This document shows positions 13,306 to 21,940 of a DNA stretch of 36,314 nt, piece after piece. This DNA is from CAZBXE01 sp964496125 (GTDB taxonomy: Bacteria; Chlamydiota; Chlamydiia; Chlamydiales; CAZBXE01), in the NCBI GenBank assembly GCA_964496125.1, contig CAZBXE010000015.1:1-36314 (forward strand), in the 5' to 3' direction. The position numbers were made by a program, and so were the translations under genes. The first letter of the stretch is position 1; every line of letters starts with the position of its first letter. The notes beneath the pieces were generated by a model. It saw only the letters and a program-made list of their open reading frames with translations, ran no database searches and was not told the origin of the DNA.

Positions 13306-13509
13306 CTATGCGTACCATCGTTCAAACTTGATGTCGCGTGTTTTCAATACTTCTTTTGCCATCTCCGCAAGCTCGCCGCCTGCGGTCTCTGCGACATATT
13401 GCACGAACTCGCGATACAGGTCGTCCTCTACAACGTGGGCCTGCTCGTTATCTTCTGCCCATATTCGCGTTATTATCTCTTGGATCTTTTCAGGGGTTAG
13501 TGTAGCCAT
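13306..13509 (-). CDS. Small hypothetical helical protein
   Basis: 67 residues from ATG 13509, after AAAGGAGGACA; an upstream in-frame extension overlaps another gene and lacks a ribosome site. It is acidic and helical (TPEKIQEIITRIWAEDNEQA, then YREFVQYVAETA), ending KFERWYA. No motif or family recognised. It is placed between two other small unknown genes with gaps of about 20 bp, so one message is likely. Confidence 0.65.
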   Translation of the reverse strand: MATLTPEKIQEIITRIWAEDNEQAHVVEDDLYREFVQYVAETAGGELAEMAKEVLKTRDIKFERWYA

Positions 13510-13528
13510 TTTTTGTCCTCCTTTCCTT

Positions 13529-13957
13529 CTAGTACCGAAATTCGTATCTGTCTTGAACCACGTCGAATGAAACGCGCTTTTTGCGTTCGGTGAGCTGCGA
13601 CCAATCTTCGCCGGAGAGTATCTCAAAGGCTTCCGAAGATATGCTGCAGATCGGTTCGTCATATTCATCCTCCAGCTTATAGCCTATCGGTTGACCCGTA
13701 TGATCGAATCTTGCGGTCAATGAGACCACGTGGTTTATGAATAGATTCTTGACAGCATCGGCAGGTGAACTGCCTGTACTTGAGAGCGCGTCCTCGTCAT
13801 CGCCAAGCCACGCCACATAGTCGCATTCTGGGTAGTTGACGTTCGTCGCCACGTTCGCCTCGACCGTAAAGTCGATCTTCTTCATATCAGCCATACTGTA
13901 TTTTGCGAGAGCTTCCTCTCGCTGCTTCTGTTCTTTTTTTTGTTCTTCTGTCAGCAT
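13529..13957 (-). CDS. Hypothetical acidic protein
   Basis: 142 residues, ATG after AAAGGAGGACAAATAGACAAA. The start is a charged helix (LTEEQKKEQKQREEALAKYS). The middle has YPECDYVAWLGDDEDALSST and a C-terminal strand-rich half with FDHTGQPIGYKLEDEYDEP. No family recognised. The 100-N gap lies just upstream, so the neighbouring gene is unknown. Confidence 0.68.
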   Translation of the reverse strand: MLTEEQKKEQKQREEALAKYSMADMKKIDFTVEANVATNVNYPECDYVAWLGDDEDALSSTGSSPADAVKNLFINHVVSLTARFDHTGQPIGYKLEDEYDEPICSISSEAFEILSGEDWSQLTERKKRVSFDVVQDRYEFRY

Positions 13958-13980
13958 TTTGTCTATTTGTCCTCCTTTTC

Positions 13981-14080
13981 NNNNNNNNNNNNNNNNNNNN
14001 NNNNNNNNNNNNNNNNNNNNNNNNNNNNNNNNNNNNNNNNNNNNNNNNNNNNNNNNNNNNNNNNNNNNNNNNNNNNNNNN
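13981..14080. other. Assembly gap of 100 N
   Basis: Exactly 100 N between minus-strand genes. At least part of a small gene may be missing here. Confidence 0.97.
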
Positions 14081-14282
14081 TCTTTAGGCGATGATTTCCA
14101 CTTTTCGCCTCCTTCTTTCTTACTAGATTCGGCGTAAAGCCTCCAAATTTATTTGTGGGGATATAAGCCGTCTTTCTTCTTGCATTATACCGCCGTTCCC
14201 GATGCGTCTGATGTTTGACATTGTTCAATTCTCCTTTTTTTGTTGTGTAAGCGAATTGCTTATCGCTTGTCTTACTTGGCAT
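14081..14282 (-). CDS. Possible basic protein running into the gap (weak)
   Basis: From ATG 14282 a frame of about 67 codons (MPSKTSDKQFAYTTKKGELN, very rich in Lys and Arg) continues to the gap. The start is 11 bases after the predicted transcription start and has GAGGG directly touching the ATG, which is too close for normal use. Parts of it overlap ribosome-site-like sequences, so it may only be a translated leader. Confidence 0.3.
14123..14221 (-). CDS. Possible 32-residue peptide
   Basis: ATG 14221 lies seven to eight bases after AAAGGAGA and opens a 32-codon frame, MSNIRRIGNGGIMQEERRLI then SPQINLEALRRI. The ribosome site is better than that of the overlapping longer frame. No family; either this or the longer frame is the first gene of the leftward minus block. 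Confidence 0.35.
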   Translation of the reverse strand: MSNIRRIGNGGIMQEERRLISPQINLEALRRI

Positions 14283-14299
14283 CCCTCAACGCCATAAAT

Positions 14300-14328
14300 A
14301 AACTACCATAGCTAAAATCGTGTGTCAA
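14300..14328 (-). promoter_or_regulatory. Promoter of the 13 kb minus block
   Basis: On the minus strand TTGACA (14328-14323), a 17-bp spacer and TAGTTT (14305-14300). The upstream GCTTGACAC resembles the CTTGACAAG operator in seven positions. Confidence 0.45.
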
Positions 14329-14414
14329 GCATTTTCTTACGAGAAGAAAAAAAACTTTTTCACTTATTTTCTTAGCTCCCCAAAAACCTCAATCTTTGCT
14401 ACACTTTAACCACT

Positions 14415-15068
14415 ATGGCAGACCCAAAAGCTATCCCTCCACTCTCCGCACACCGTCTATCACGCCTCCCTAAACGACCTAAACCTAAACCTAAACCAAA
14501 ACTCTCCACCGAAATGGGCCGTAAAAAAATCCCTCTCGATTGGGAGGCCATAGGTCAACGTATCGCCATAGGAGCCACTACAGCAGGCATTGTCGCCGAA
14601 TTGGACTGCTCCAGAGAAACACTCTATAAACGCTGTAAAAGCGAATGCGGCCTCGATTACTCACGCTTCCAGGCTAAATACCGAGCTAAAGGCGACGATA
14701 GCCTGCGTATCAAACAATACGAAGTAGCTATAGACGGCAACGTTCCTATGCTGATCTGGCTAGGTAAACAACGCTTAGGACAACGCGAGAATATTACCTT
14801 TGAACACCTTAACGAAGTAACCACTACCGTTAATCTGCTCCTCTCGCAGAACGTCGCTCCACAGGCGATCCTTGCCACTCTGGCCGCTACGATCAAGCCG
14901 CACGAGGTCAAACAGCTTATAGCGGCAGTACCGGCACTCTCTGAGGCTCTTGATGATGAAGCAATTACAGGCTCTGAGGCCGATGATGTGGTGGATGCTG
15001 AGGTAGTTGACGTGGTCGATGCTGAGGTGATCGAGAATAGTGAGATAGTTGATGCGGGTGAGGGATAG
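14415..15068 (+). CDS. Terminase small subunit-like DNA-packaging protein
   Basis: 217 residues. After a Pro/Lys-rich N terminus (RPKPKPKPKLS) a homeodomain-like helix-turn-helix follows (DWEAIGQRIAIGATTAGIVA, then ELDCSRETLYKRC). Next come YSRFQAKYRAKGDDSLRIKQ and then PMLIWLGKQRLGQRE. This arrangement, ending in M-L-I-W-L-G-K-x-x-L-G-Q, is typical of small terminase or related phage packaging proteins. The C-terminal tail is acidic with repeated DVVDAEV. It probably recognises the packaging site. It opens the structural half but lies 12.6 kb from the large subunit, which is unusual. It has no strong ribosome site. Confidence 0.7.
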   Translation: MADPKAIPPLSAHRLSRLPKRPKPKPKPKLSTEMGRKKIPLDWEAIGQRIAIGATTAGIVAELDCSRETLYKRCKSECGLDYSRFQAKYRAKGDDSLRIKQYEVAIDGNVPMLIWLGKQRLGQRENITFEHLNEVTTTVNLLLSQNVAPQAILATLAATIKPHEVKQLIAAVPALSEALDDEAITGSEADDVVDAEVVDVVDAEVIENSEIVDAGEG

Positions 15069-15224
15069 GGGATTGGTGAATAGTTAATGGGCAAAGATAG
15101 TGGTCAAACGGTTGCAGATTGACGGTTTTTACGCAACAGATATGACGGAAGTGCAACGTCTGTGTTAAAAAAGGCGGGTGAGTAGTCGGAAAACGGCAAC
15201 AAGCGTATCACTTTGAAAGGGGGA

Positions 15225-15266
15225 AGGCGAAAGGATAAAGGCGAAAGGAAGAAGCTAGAAGCCGGA
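15225..15266 (+). repeat. Heptamer tract AGGCGAA/AGGATAA
   Basis: Six purine-rich 7-bp units between the convergent genes at 15068 and 15284. The rest of 15069-15283 shows no gene and no clear terminator. Confidence 0.8.
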
Positions 15267-15283
15267 AGGTGGCATCCTTTTCC

Positions 15284-15736
15284 TCACCTGTTTCCGATCT
15301 CTTCGGCTAATCGCTTAATGTAAGCCTCGTGCTGTCTCTGCTGAGCAAAGGCCTCACGCCTCATCGCGTCCAAGCTCGGCGGCTGTAAGATCGGCGGTAA
15401 GTGAACTCCACGGTCGGACACCGGTTCATCAAACTCAATAGGTTCTCTTGGCTCTCCAGATTCCCTAGACTTGATCGCTCTCATAGCTTTGCGAGCGGCG
15501 ATCACACCCTTGTCTATCGAAGATGGCCTCTTCTCTCGCGGTGAAGGGGACGATTGCTCTCGCACCTGTGCTAAGAAATCATCAACCCACTTTTGATGCT
15601 CTATCTTTTTTGTTCGTTTTTTTGTTTGATGCTTTTTGAACATATCGACAGCAACAACAGGGATGGTCGCAATCGATAGAATGAAGGCAACGACGGAAAG
15701 GGTAAAGGGGATCCAGTTGATGTCGATGGTCAGCAT
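15284..15736 (-). CDS. Membrane-anchored hypothetical protein on the opposite strand
   Basis: 150 residues from ATG 15736; an upstream extension is possible but unsupported, and no good ribosome site precedes either start. Residues of about 8-30 (IPFTLSVVAFILSIATIPVVAV) are a transmembrane helix, followed by a Lys-rich stretch (KKHQTKKRTKKIEH) that should stay in the cytoplasm. The rest is charged and Pro-rich with a helical C terminus (REAFAQQRQHEAYIKRLAEE). It is the only minus-strand gene inside the structural half, so it may be a late-acquired or lysogeny-expressed (moron-like) gene. Function unknown. Confidence 0.6.
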   Translation of the reverse strand: MLTIDINWIPFTLSVVAFILSIATIPVVAVDMFKKHQTKKRTKKIEHQKWVDDFLAQVREQSSPSPREKRPSSIDKGVIAARKAMRAIKSRESGEPREPIEFDEPVSDRGVHLPPILQPPSLDAMRREAFAQQRQHEAYIKRLAEEIGNR

Positions 15737-15767
15737 AATATCGCTAGTGTAACACGTCGCTCGCCCT

Positions 15768-15809
15768 CTATCCACTATCCACTATTAACTATTTACTATT
15801 CACTATTCC
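15768..15809 (+). repeat. Heptamer tract CTATNNA x6
   Basis: Six consecutive units CTATCCA, CTATCCA, CTATTAA, CTATTTA, CTATTCA, CTATTCC lie upstream of the membrane-protein gene. Confidence 0.85.
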
Positions 15810-15825
15810 TTGTGTTACATTGCCT

Positions 15826-15864
15826 TTGACAGGATAGGCCGGAAACGAGATACGCTTCTCGTTT
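15826..15864 (+). promoter_or_regulatory. Possible promoter and hairpin before element copy 2
   Basis: TTGACA (15826-15831), a 17-bp spacer and the weak -10 GATACG. Overlapping it, AAACGAGA-TACGCT-TCTCGTTT (15843-15864) is a perfect 8-bp hairpin. It could start a transcript through the structured element and the scaffold gene, or the hairpin could be a terminator. Confidence 0.35.
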
Positions 15865-15892
15865 CATACCAAACGGTCTTTGATCTTTCATT

Positions 15893-16016
15893 TCAACGCT
15901 TCGCGGAATATCCGCGAAAGGGCTGCTGTCAAACAGCCAAACGGTAACTCGATGAGTTATCAAGGTAGCCGGAAAGCCGAGCTACAAGCCGTCTGCTTTA
16001 GCTGACGGTATTTGAC
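15893..16016 (+). ncRNA. HEARO/omega-RNA-like structured element, copy 2
   Basis: Identical over 124 bp to 6661-6784 and in the same orientation, with the same five hairpins. It ends 33 bp before the ATG of the scaffold-like gene, so it would form most of that gene's leader. The sequence directly 5' differs from copy 1. No protein partner is encoded nearby. The class is inferred from remembered structure; identity and fold potential are seen directly. Confidence 0.6.
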
Positions 16017-16049
16017 TTTCCTGACATTTACGATTTGTAACTGAAACTT

Positions 16050-17627
16050 ATGGAAAACGCTCTAAACGACGGCATTGACGTTGAAGCAATGTTCCAAGCG
16101 AACCTTGCCGCAGCCTCCGCCGCCGAAGCCGCCGAAAGCTCGCCGCCGCAGACAGGACAGCAAGCATCGATACCAGGCACAAATGATGCCTTCTTCGTCG
16201 ATGATACTGCTCCGGCCGCCGCAGCATCCGCCGCTCTACAAAATAGTGCCGATCCGGATCGCACCGATGCAGAATCCGCTGCCGCCGATAACAAGGGCAG
16301 CGATCAGGCTCCGTCCGATCAGGAAGCCGACACGACGAGTGAAAAGACTTCCTCGTCAACATCATCAGAAGGTAAAGACGCAGACGCAAAGGATTCGATA
16401 GACTCGACCGACTCGCCAGACTCTGTAGACTCGACAGACTCTTCAGTCAACGAGGACGGAACATCGAACTTTGACGACCTGCTCCAAGCCTTACCCTCGA
16501 ATGAGGAATTACTTGCTCGCAATCCGCGCATCTCCGCCGCTACAAAGAATGAGATCACCGGCCTTGCCGATATGGCACGAGAGGCTCGTGAATCTCTTGA
16601 CGTGGTCGGCGGTAAAGACGGTGCAACGGTTCTCGGCCCGGTCTGGAATCTCCTGACAAAGCCGGAACTCGATGACCAGGATTCGATGCAGGCATTCGGC
16701 TCGCTTGTCTCCGCTAATCCTGAAACAGCTTTAAGCTGGATGAAGGATGTCGCAGAGAACGTGTTCTTCTCAACCGACCCGCGTGTATCCGGTGCGGCTG
16801 ATAAGTATGGCAATGCCATTCTTGCTACTCGCTTCGGTGAAGGTGTAACGGCTGAGAAGATCGAGGCTCTCTTGACCGCCGAAAAGAGCGGTTATCTTGA
16901 CCTCGACAGCATAATGTCGGCACTCGATGAGGAAGGCGAATCCGCCCATCTGTTCAAAACGCAGGCGGTGGAGATAGCCAAACTCAAAGAGCAGAACGAG
17001 GCTCTTGCCGACCGCATAGCCAATCCCGATAAGTACGATAAAGGCGATCTGACGGTGGATAATGGCCGTTTAGACGCTGCTCGTGCTAAGGCCGCTGAAA
17101 CTCTTGATACATCCTTGACCGAAGCCGTTGAAAAGGCGGTCTCTCCATTTCGTGATCGTGCGAAGTGGCAGCCGGACAGCACCTTGACCAAGATCGTTAC
17201 CGAGAACGTCGTGAACTCGCTTAAAGGTGAGCCTGAGTACAAAGACGCTCTTACGTTCGTGGCCAAAGGCGGTTCGCAGATAGGCTTGAATGCCAAACTG
17301 TTCGCTTTGACGGAAAAGGCAAAGGCTCGATTCGGAACTGCTTTGCAAAGCGTTCAACGCGATCTCAAGGCAATGACGGAGGCCGTTAGCAAAAAAGGGT
17401 CAGGGGAAAGGAGCGAGAAAGCGGTAAGCAATGCTCAAGGAGCAGCGGTTGGCGGTCAGGGAACTACGACGAGTGCTCAGGCAGGCAATGGTGCTAATGC
17501 CGGTGCTAACAATGTCGTCCCCGCGAACCTTGCACAGAACGGGCAGGCAAGTTTCCTTTCTGACCTTTACGGCGACGAGTTGGGAGCAGAGATCGCAGCT
17601 ATCTATGCCAAGAACGGACTGGGGTAG
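16050..17627 (+). CDS. Scaffold-like capsid assembly protein
   Basis: 525 residues. The N-terminal third is Ala/Asp/Ser-rich and disordered, with repeated DSTDSPDSVDSTDSS. The middle and C-terminal parts are helical (EIAKLKEQNEALADRIANPD, a short coiled coil), then Gly/Ala/Asn-rich, ending FLSDLYGDELGAEIAAIYAK. An acidic, helical, low-complexity protein directly before the major capsid gene is the usual profile of a phage scaffolding protein, which directs coat assembly and then leaves the head. No protease motif was seen. The assignment rests on composition and position, not on a sequence signature. The 5' leader holds element copy 2. Confidence 0.6.
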   Translation: MENALNDGIDVEAMFQANLAAASAAEAAESSPPQTGQQASIPGTNDAFFVDDTAPAAAASAALQNSADPDRTDAESAAADNKGSDQAPSDQEADTTSEKTSSSTSSEGKDADAKDSIDSTDSPDSVDSTDSSVNEDGTSNFDDLLQALPSNEELLARNPRISAATKNEITGLADMAREARESLDVVGGKDGATVLGPVWNLLTKPELDDQDSMQAFGSLVSANPETALSWMKDVAENVFFSTDPRVSGAADKYGNAILATRFGEGVTAEKIEALLTAEKSGYLDLDSIMSALDEEGESAHLFKTQAVEIAKLKEQNEALADRIANPDKYDKGDLTVDNGRLDAARAKAAETLDTSLTEAVEKAVSPFRDRAKWQPDSTLTKIVTENVVNSLKGEPEYKDALTFVAKGGSQIGLNAKLFALTEKAKARFGTALQSVQRDLKAMTEAVSKKGSGERSEKAVSNAQGAAVGGQGTTTSAQAGNGANAGANNVVPANLAQNGQASFLSDLYGDELGAEIAAIYAKNGLG

Positions 17628-17879
17628 CGGAAGCGGTAAGCGGTCAGCAGTAAGCGGTCAGCAGTAAGCGGTCAGCAGTTCTATTCACGGNNNNNNNNNN
17701 NNNNNNNNNNNNNNNNNNNNNNNNNNNNNNNNNNNNNNNNNNNNNNNNNNNNNNNNNNNNNNNNNNNNNNNNNNNNNNNNNNNNNNNNNNGTAAGCGGTC
17801 AGCAGTAAGCGGTCAGCAGTAAGCGGTCAGCAGTTCTATTCACGGCTCACGGCTCACGGCTCACGGCTCACGCTAAGAT
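17628..17879 (+). repeat. Heptamer spacer with assembly gap before the capsid gene
   Basis: Paired heptamers GTAAGCG-GTCAGCA repeat on both sides of the 100-N gap at 17691-17790, followed by CTCACGG units. The gap is therefore a collapsed repeat. The remaining bases to 18009 contain an AAGGGAGA ribosome site but no gene. Confidence 0.85.
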
Positions 17880-18009
17880 GATGATGATGACAGAGGAAGT
17901 GAATACCAAGTAGGGCAGTAATCGGATGTTTGGATATTTCTTTTAACTTTTAGCCTGTTCTTTAGGCCATCGCTATAAGGGCAGAGTAAATAAGGGAGAA
18001 TGATTCCAA

Positions 18010-19356
18010 ATGGCACAGCAAGTATTTACTTCAACCGCACTTGCGAACGCGCAGGTGCAGACATTGGCAGACCTTTATCAGCTCTATCAGAACAAAACTG
18101 ATCTTTGGAGCTGGTTCGAAAAGATGCCGCAGGATCGCGTCAACGCGTCCGGCATCAAGGTTCCTATCGAAACAAGCCCGAATCCGTCATTCAGCTACGG
18201 TCTCGGCAACAACGGCGCATTCGCTACTCCGCAGGCTCCTCTGTTCGACTACTACACGGTCAACTACGTGTTTGCGAACGCAGGCAGCATCCAGGCGTAT
18301 GCGGCGTATCTCAACCGCAGTCTTAATACGACCACGAATATGATCTCGGCCGTCGAAGCGTCGGATGCGAAGCAGTTCGCCTCGATGCTCAACCGGTATG
18401 GCTCACGCGGTAACGGTACGATGGCTCTTGCTACCACAAGCGCTGCTTACGTTGGCGGTACTCCGACGATCGCGACCTGTAACGGTGCGACCGATTCTAT
18501 CGGCACGACGCATCTGGTGAAGGGTGGTTATTACTACTTCTTCTCGGCGGATGGCGTTACGCAGAGGGTAGGCACGGTCGGTGCAGGAGCTATCCAGCTT
18601 GCATCAGCAACGGGGTCGGTGGCGACCTTCGCAACTAACATCCCTTCGGATGTGGTGATCGGCGACATCATCGTTCCGCAATTCGGTGATGCGGCCAATG
18701 CCTCGTATGGTCTATACGGACTGCCTATTATGAACAGTTCGTCGCTCGCTTACTTCGGCAAGAGCAGAACGACCACACCCGGTCTTGCGTCCTATGAAAA
18801 GACCTCGGCGGGTGCTTTGACGGCGTCGATGCTTTCTGAGACCTATTTCGCTACGGCGCAGCGCGGCGGTTGGTTTACCGGCAACGGTACGACGAACCTG
18901 CAGGATTCGCTGTATCTCGTATCGAACACGGGTAACCAGCAGGCATACTACGCCCTGTCGCTCTCGTCAGGAGCGGTCGTAGGCAGCCCGATGCGGTTCA
19001 ATTCGACGAATGATTCACGTCCACAGCTCGACATCGGCTTCAACACGCTCAATACCACGTGGTTCGGTGCACCTATTCAGGTCGGCAACGATATTCGCGG
19101 CGATGAGTTGTACTTTATGAGCCGCAAGTCGGTGCGTCGTGCGATCTTGAAGGACGTTGGCCCGATCTCGAACGGTTTCCCGGCAAGCGAGTATCTGCAG
19201 AGCATCTCGTCAACGGGTAACTATCAGACGGCACGTATCCGTTTTATGGACTTCTGGGGTCAGTTGTTCGTTCCGAATCCGTTCAGGATCGGTAAGATCA
19301 GCGGTATCACTCTGGTTGCTCCGACGCAGAAGGCGGTCAACGTACCGGCTGCGTAA
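18010..19356 (+). CDS. Major capsid protein
   Basis: 448 residues, ATG about 12 bp after AAGGGAGA. The N terminus is helical (ALANAQVQTLADLYQLYQNK), then come strands and loops rich in Gly, Ser, Thr and Ala, with a long extended part (TSPNPSFSYGLGNNGAF). The C-terminal half contains RGDELYFMSRKSVRRAILKD and the strand-rich end RIRFMDFWGQLFVPNPFRIG. Size, composition and place after the scaffold-like gene fit an HK97-fold coat protein. I see no signature that would name the subfamily. A strong double hairpin follows the stop, as often behind very highly expressed genes. It is the best capsid candidate in the window. Confidence 0.72.
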   Translation: MAQQVFTSTALANAQVQTLADLYQLYQNKTDLWSWFEKMPQDRVNASGIKVPIETSPNPSFSYGLGNNGAFATPQAPLFDYYTVNYVFANAGSIQAYAAYLNRSLNTTTNMISAVEASDAKQFASMLNRYGSRGNGTMALATTSAAYVGGTPTIATCNGATDSIGTTHLVKGGYYYFFSADGVTQRVGTVGAGAIQLASATGSVATFATNIPSDVVIGDIIVPQFGDAANASYGLYGLPIMNSSSLAYFGKSRTTTPGLASYEKTSAGALTASMLSETYFATAQRGGWFTGNGTTNLQDSLYLVSNTGNQQAYYALSLSSGAVVGSPMRFNSTNDSRPQLDIGFNTLNTTWFGAPIQVGNDIRGDELYFMSRKSVRRAILKDVGPISNGFPASEYLQSISSTGNYQTARIRFMDFWGQLFVPNPFRIGKISGITLVAPTQKAVNVPAA

Positions 19357-19359
19357 GCT

Positions 19360-19436
19360 AATTAGCGGCGAACGGCTAGTGGTGCATTGTGGGTTCAAAA
19401 TACTCGCTTCTATTCACCACTAGCCAACCGCTAATT
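19360..19436 (+). terminator. Two-tier hairpin after the capsid gene
   Basis: AATTAGCGG (19360-19368) pairs with CCGCTAATT (19428-19436), and inside it GGCTAGTGGTG (19374-19384) pairs with CACCACTAGCC (19415-19425) around a 30-nt loop. No T run follows, so it may protect the capsid mRNA 3' end or weaken readthrough rather than fully terminate. Confidence 0.6.
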
Positions 19437-19461
19437 GCTCGTAATGAGGCACTAATTACTG

Positions 19462-19489
19462 TTCACTATTCACTATTCACTATTCACTG
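19462..19489 (+). repeat. Heptamer tract TTCACTA x4
   Basis: Four consecutive TTCACTA-type units end seven bases before the ATG of the next gene, again without a clear ribosome site. Confidence 0.85.
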
Positions 19490-19495
19490 TTTTTT

Positions 19496-20164
19496 ATGAC
19501 AGAAGGCGATAAGGTCAGATACAGACAGCAGGACGCTCCGAGCGTGCCTGATTATTATGCTCGTGCGATGCGTGAGATCGGCGGAGTAAGGCCTGATGGC
19601 CGTCCGAAGTGGCGTCTTGTGTATGCTCCGACCGCAAAGTTCGTTCACGGTACAAGTGCCGGTCATTTCAAGTATATCGATCCGCGAACAGACAAGCCGA
19701 AAGAGTGTTGGGTGATCGAACAGGCGATGCCGCAGGAGTTGTTGGGATCTCGTGATAATTGGCAATACGAGATGCTCGGCCCGTATCCATACGATTGCTC
19801 GTGCGATCATTGTGATAACACGTATTGGGGTTGGAGGATGGATGTGAGTGTAGATGGTGAATATCTGCCTCTTACGGAGCACGTTCTGCACTTCATCAAA
19901 ACAAAGGCTTGGTTCGATGTCGAGTTCGGCACATTGAGCCAGGAAGAGCGGTTGAAGGTGATGGAGGATGCTCACGCAAAGAACGAGGTGAGAAAGGATG
20001 AAAAGACGCTCAAGCAGTTCTTTGATATAGTAGAATCGTATGCGACGCACAAGGCATCACTTGATAATGCGGACAATCGCGTACAGGTAGGATTCGGGAA
20101 GGCGGCGTTGCCGGACACGATCAAAGGCGGAAAGGAAGCTATCGGAACACCGCAGATCATTTAG
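19496..20164 (+). CDS. Hypothetical protein of the head region, CxCDxC motif
   Basis: 222 residues. The centre contains a Cys cluster (YDCSCDHCDNTYWGW, near residue 100) that could bind a metal. The N-terminal part has YYARAMREIGGVRPDGRPKW and VYAPTAKFVHGTSAGHFKYI; the C-terminal part is helical (EERLKVMEDAHAKNEV). It follows the capsid gene and precedes another Cys-containing unknown protein, so it is probably a virion or head-assembly protein. No family recognised. Confidence 0.65.
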   Translation: MTEGDKVRYRQQDAPSVPDYYARAMREIGGVRPDGRPKWRLVYAPTAKFVHGTSAGHFKYIDPRTDKPKECWVIEQAMPQELLGSRDNWQYEMLGPYPYDCSCDHCDNTYWGWRMDVSVDGEYLPLTEHVLHFIKTKAWFDVEFGTLSQEERLKVMEDAHAKNEVRKDEKTLKQFFDIVESYATHKASLDNADNRVQVGFGKAALPDTIKGGKEAIGTPQII

Positions 20165-20244
20165 GCAAGGAGAAAGGCAACGCGAGTGGGAATCGCGATA
20201 GCGATGAGAGAAAGGCAACGAGAGAAAGGAGAAAGGCTAAAGTT

Positions 20245-21477
20245 ATGACAGAAGCAGCAACGGTAAGTGCAGGAATGGGTGCAGGAGTAGGGAACGGTGT
20301 CGGTTTGAGGATGCCGCAAGGTGATGTTCGGCAGACGGCGGATACCGCACGTTATGCGGCCTCACGACAAGGACGGCTCGATCCGTCACGGCGGCAATTC
20401 GTCTATTCAGGCGGTATGCCGCATCTTGTAGCGGACGGGCTTGGCACATCGAGCAATCCGATCCAAGGAGGCTCGGCGGTAAGCGTCTATCCTATCGGCG
20501 GCACTATCCCTGTTCGAGACTCTATGACAGGCGACATCAAGGAAGCTCGTTGGGAAGAAAATCCGCGAGACCTTGTAACAGGCATTACGCGAAAGTTTCA
20601 GACAACGGAAGATTTTGGCGTAAGAGCACTCTCGATGCTGACCGATCTGCCGTATAACATTGATGCGGTGAGCGGCTCTCTCGTCGATCTTGCCTATGGA
20701 TACTTCGATGTAGTGCATCAGATGCCTAAGACGCCGTGTTCTTACGGTTTGAATCGGCCGGTGCAGTTGACCGACCCGGAAGCTGGAGCGAGCGAGTTGA
20801 GCTTTCAGCATTGTCCGACCTGTCAGTTAGCGGAGCTTCTCTCGGATGAATGCAGCCAGCGTATCGCTGATGCAGTCGAAGGTATGGCTTTTGATGTTGA
20901 GATACTGAGCGATCTGCGAGAGGTTTTGATCGAAGCGAATCGAGCGGCTATTGCACGAGCGGAAAGAAGCACGGCGATGGTTGCCGCTGACATCAAGAAT
21001 CGTGCCACGGGATCGCAGAACGGCAGGACGAAGTTCAATACCATTGATGCTGTGATGTTTAAGATGCAGCATCGGGATATGCCTGAAGCCGAGGCCGGTC
21101 TGAATATGGAAAGGCTCGCGAGTGTGGTCGCAAGTGCCGTTGCGATGGCGAATAAGACCGCGAATGAGAGCACGGCAGACACCGGAGTAACGAGTGGTGT
21201 TGACTTCCGTGAGACGGCTGAATATAAGGAATTTATCGCAATGAAGGATTCCTTCTCGGAGTTCGTAAAGAAGCAGAAGGCGCATTACGAGGCGAGGATA
21301 GCGAGCGAGGCTGTTGAGGCTGACGGATCTATTGAGTTCGGTGAGCCTGTGGAAAACCTGGTGGGAAACTCGGTTGAATCTGTGGAAAACGCCTCTCAAC
21401 CTGTGGAAAATGGCTTAAGGAGTGAATCTTATGAGCGTGAAACTAACGATCAAAAAAGGAACAAGAATAAGCGTTAA
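20245..21477 (+). CDS. Hypothetical virion-region protein
   Basis: 410 residues. The N-terminal part is Gly/Ala-rich and flexible (SAGMGAGVGNGVGLRMPQGD). The middle contains FQHCPTCQLAELLSDECSQR, a likely Cys/His metal site, followed by long helices (AIARAERSTAMVAADI). The C terminus is acidic with repeated PVEN and ends in a basic tail. It lies between the capsid and the neck genes. I first considered a portal, but the size, the metal site and the lack of a central stem pattern argue against it. No family recognised. Confidence 0.65.
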   Translation: MTEAATVSAGMGAGVGNGVGLRMPQGDVRQTADTARYAASRQGRLDPSRRQFVYSGGMPHLVADGLGTSSNPIQGGSAVSVYPIGGTIPVRDSMTGDIKEARWEENPRDLVTGITRKFQTTEDFGVRALSMLTDLPYNIDAVSGSLVDLAYGYFDVVHQMPKTPCSYGLNRPVQLTDPEAGASELSFQHCPTCQLAELLSDECSQRIADAVEGMAFDVEILSDLREVLIEANRAAIARAERSTAMVAADIKNRATGSQNGRTKFNTIDAVMFKMQHRDMPEAEAGLNMERLASVVASAVAMANKTANESTADTGVTSGVDFRETAEYKEFIAMKDSFSEFVKKQKAHYEARIASEAVEADGSIEFGEPVENLVGNSVESVENASQPVENGLRSESYERETNDQKRNKNKR

Positions 21478-21760
21478 TGGTGAGTTGGACGTCGTTTTGA
21501 CGGCGGATGCTCATTGTGAAGCTCGTTCTTATCAGGACAATGCTCACGCGGCCGAGTTCGTGCGGTTTGCCGGACTTACCGGCTGCGTCGAGTTCGCCGA
21601 AGAGCCTGTTGAGAAGATCGAAGAGCCTGTTAAAAAGGCTTCGATCAAGGTCAAGGCTGCCAATACGCCTGCAAAGGTGAATCAGGCGGATAAAGCCAAA
21701 AGTTCTGCGGTTGTCGTCAATGCCGCAGAAGAGCAGAAGAAGAAATCGAAGAAAGGCTGA
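21431..21760 (+). CDS. Small basic hypothetical protein
   Basis: 109 residues from ATG 21431, after AAGGAGTGAATCTT; a GTG nine bases earlier is inside that ribosome site. It overlaps the end of the gene above by 47 bases. The first half is strand-rich (MSVKLTIKKGTRISVNGELD). The second half is a Lys/Ala-rich tail (KKASIKVKAANTPAKVNQAD) ending KKKSKKG. Such tails often bind nucleic acid or a partner in the head. Family unknown. Confidence 0.62.
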   Translation: MSVKLTIKKGTRISVNGELDVVLTADAHCEARSYQDNAHAAEFVRFAGLTGCVEFAEEPVEKIEEPVKKASIKVKAANTPAKVNQADKAKSSAVVVNAAEEQKKKSKKG

Positions 21761-21808
21761 CCCCTTTTACAAGCAGTTCGATCCTTTTTCTGTTCGATTC
21801 GGTTCGCG

Positions 21809-21888
21809 AAGAAGCGGTGTTGAAAAATGATGCGTGTTTTCACTTCCTCCTTTATACGCATCTCTCTGGTGTTGTTCCGCCGCTTCTT
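21809..21888 (+). ncRNA. Nested hairpin spacer
   Basis: AAGAAGCGG (21809-21817) pairs with CCGCTTCTT (21880-21888). Inside, GATGCGT (21829-21835) pairs with ACGCATC (21856-21862). The loop contains TTCCTCCT, complementary to a ribosome site. This is the only notable structure in 21761-21940. Confidence 0.4.
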
Positions 21889-21940
21889 TGTGAGCCGATA
21901 AAACCTTCAAAGTGGTCATAGCGAGGTTTAACAAGGCATT

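Noticed and set aside
6661..16016. The two 124-bp repeats as prophage attachment sites
   Set aside because: They are far longer and more structured than usual attachment cores, are 9 kb apart within phage genes, and no integrase is encoded between them.
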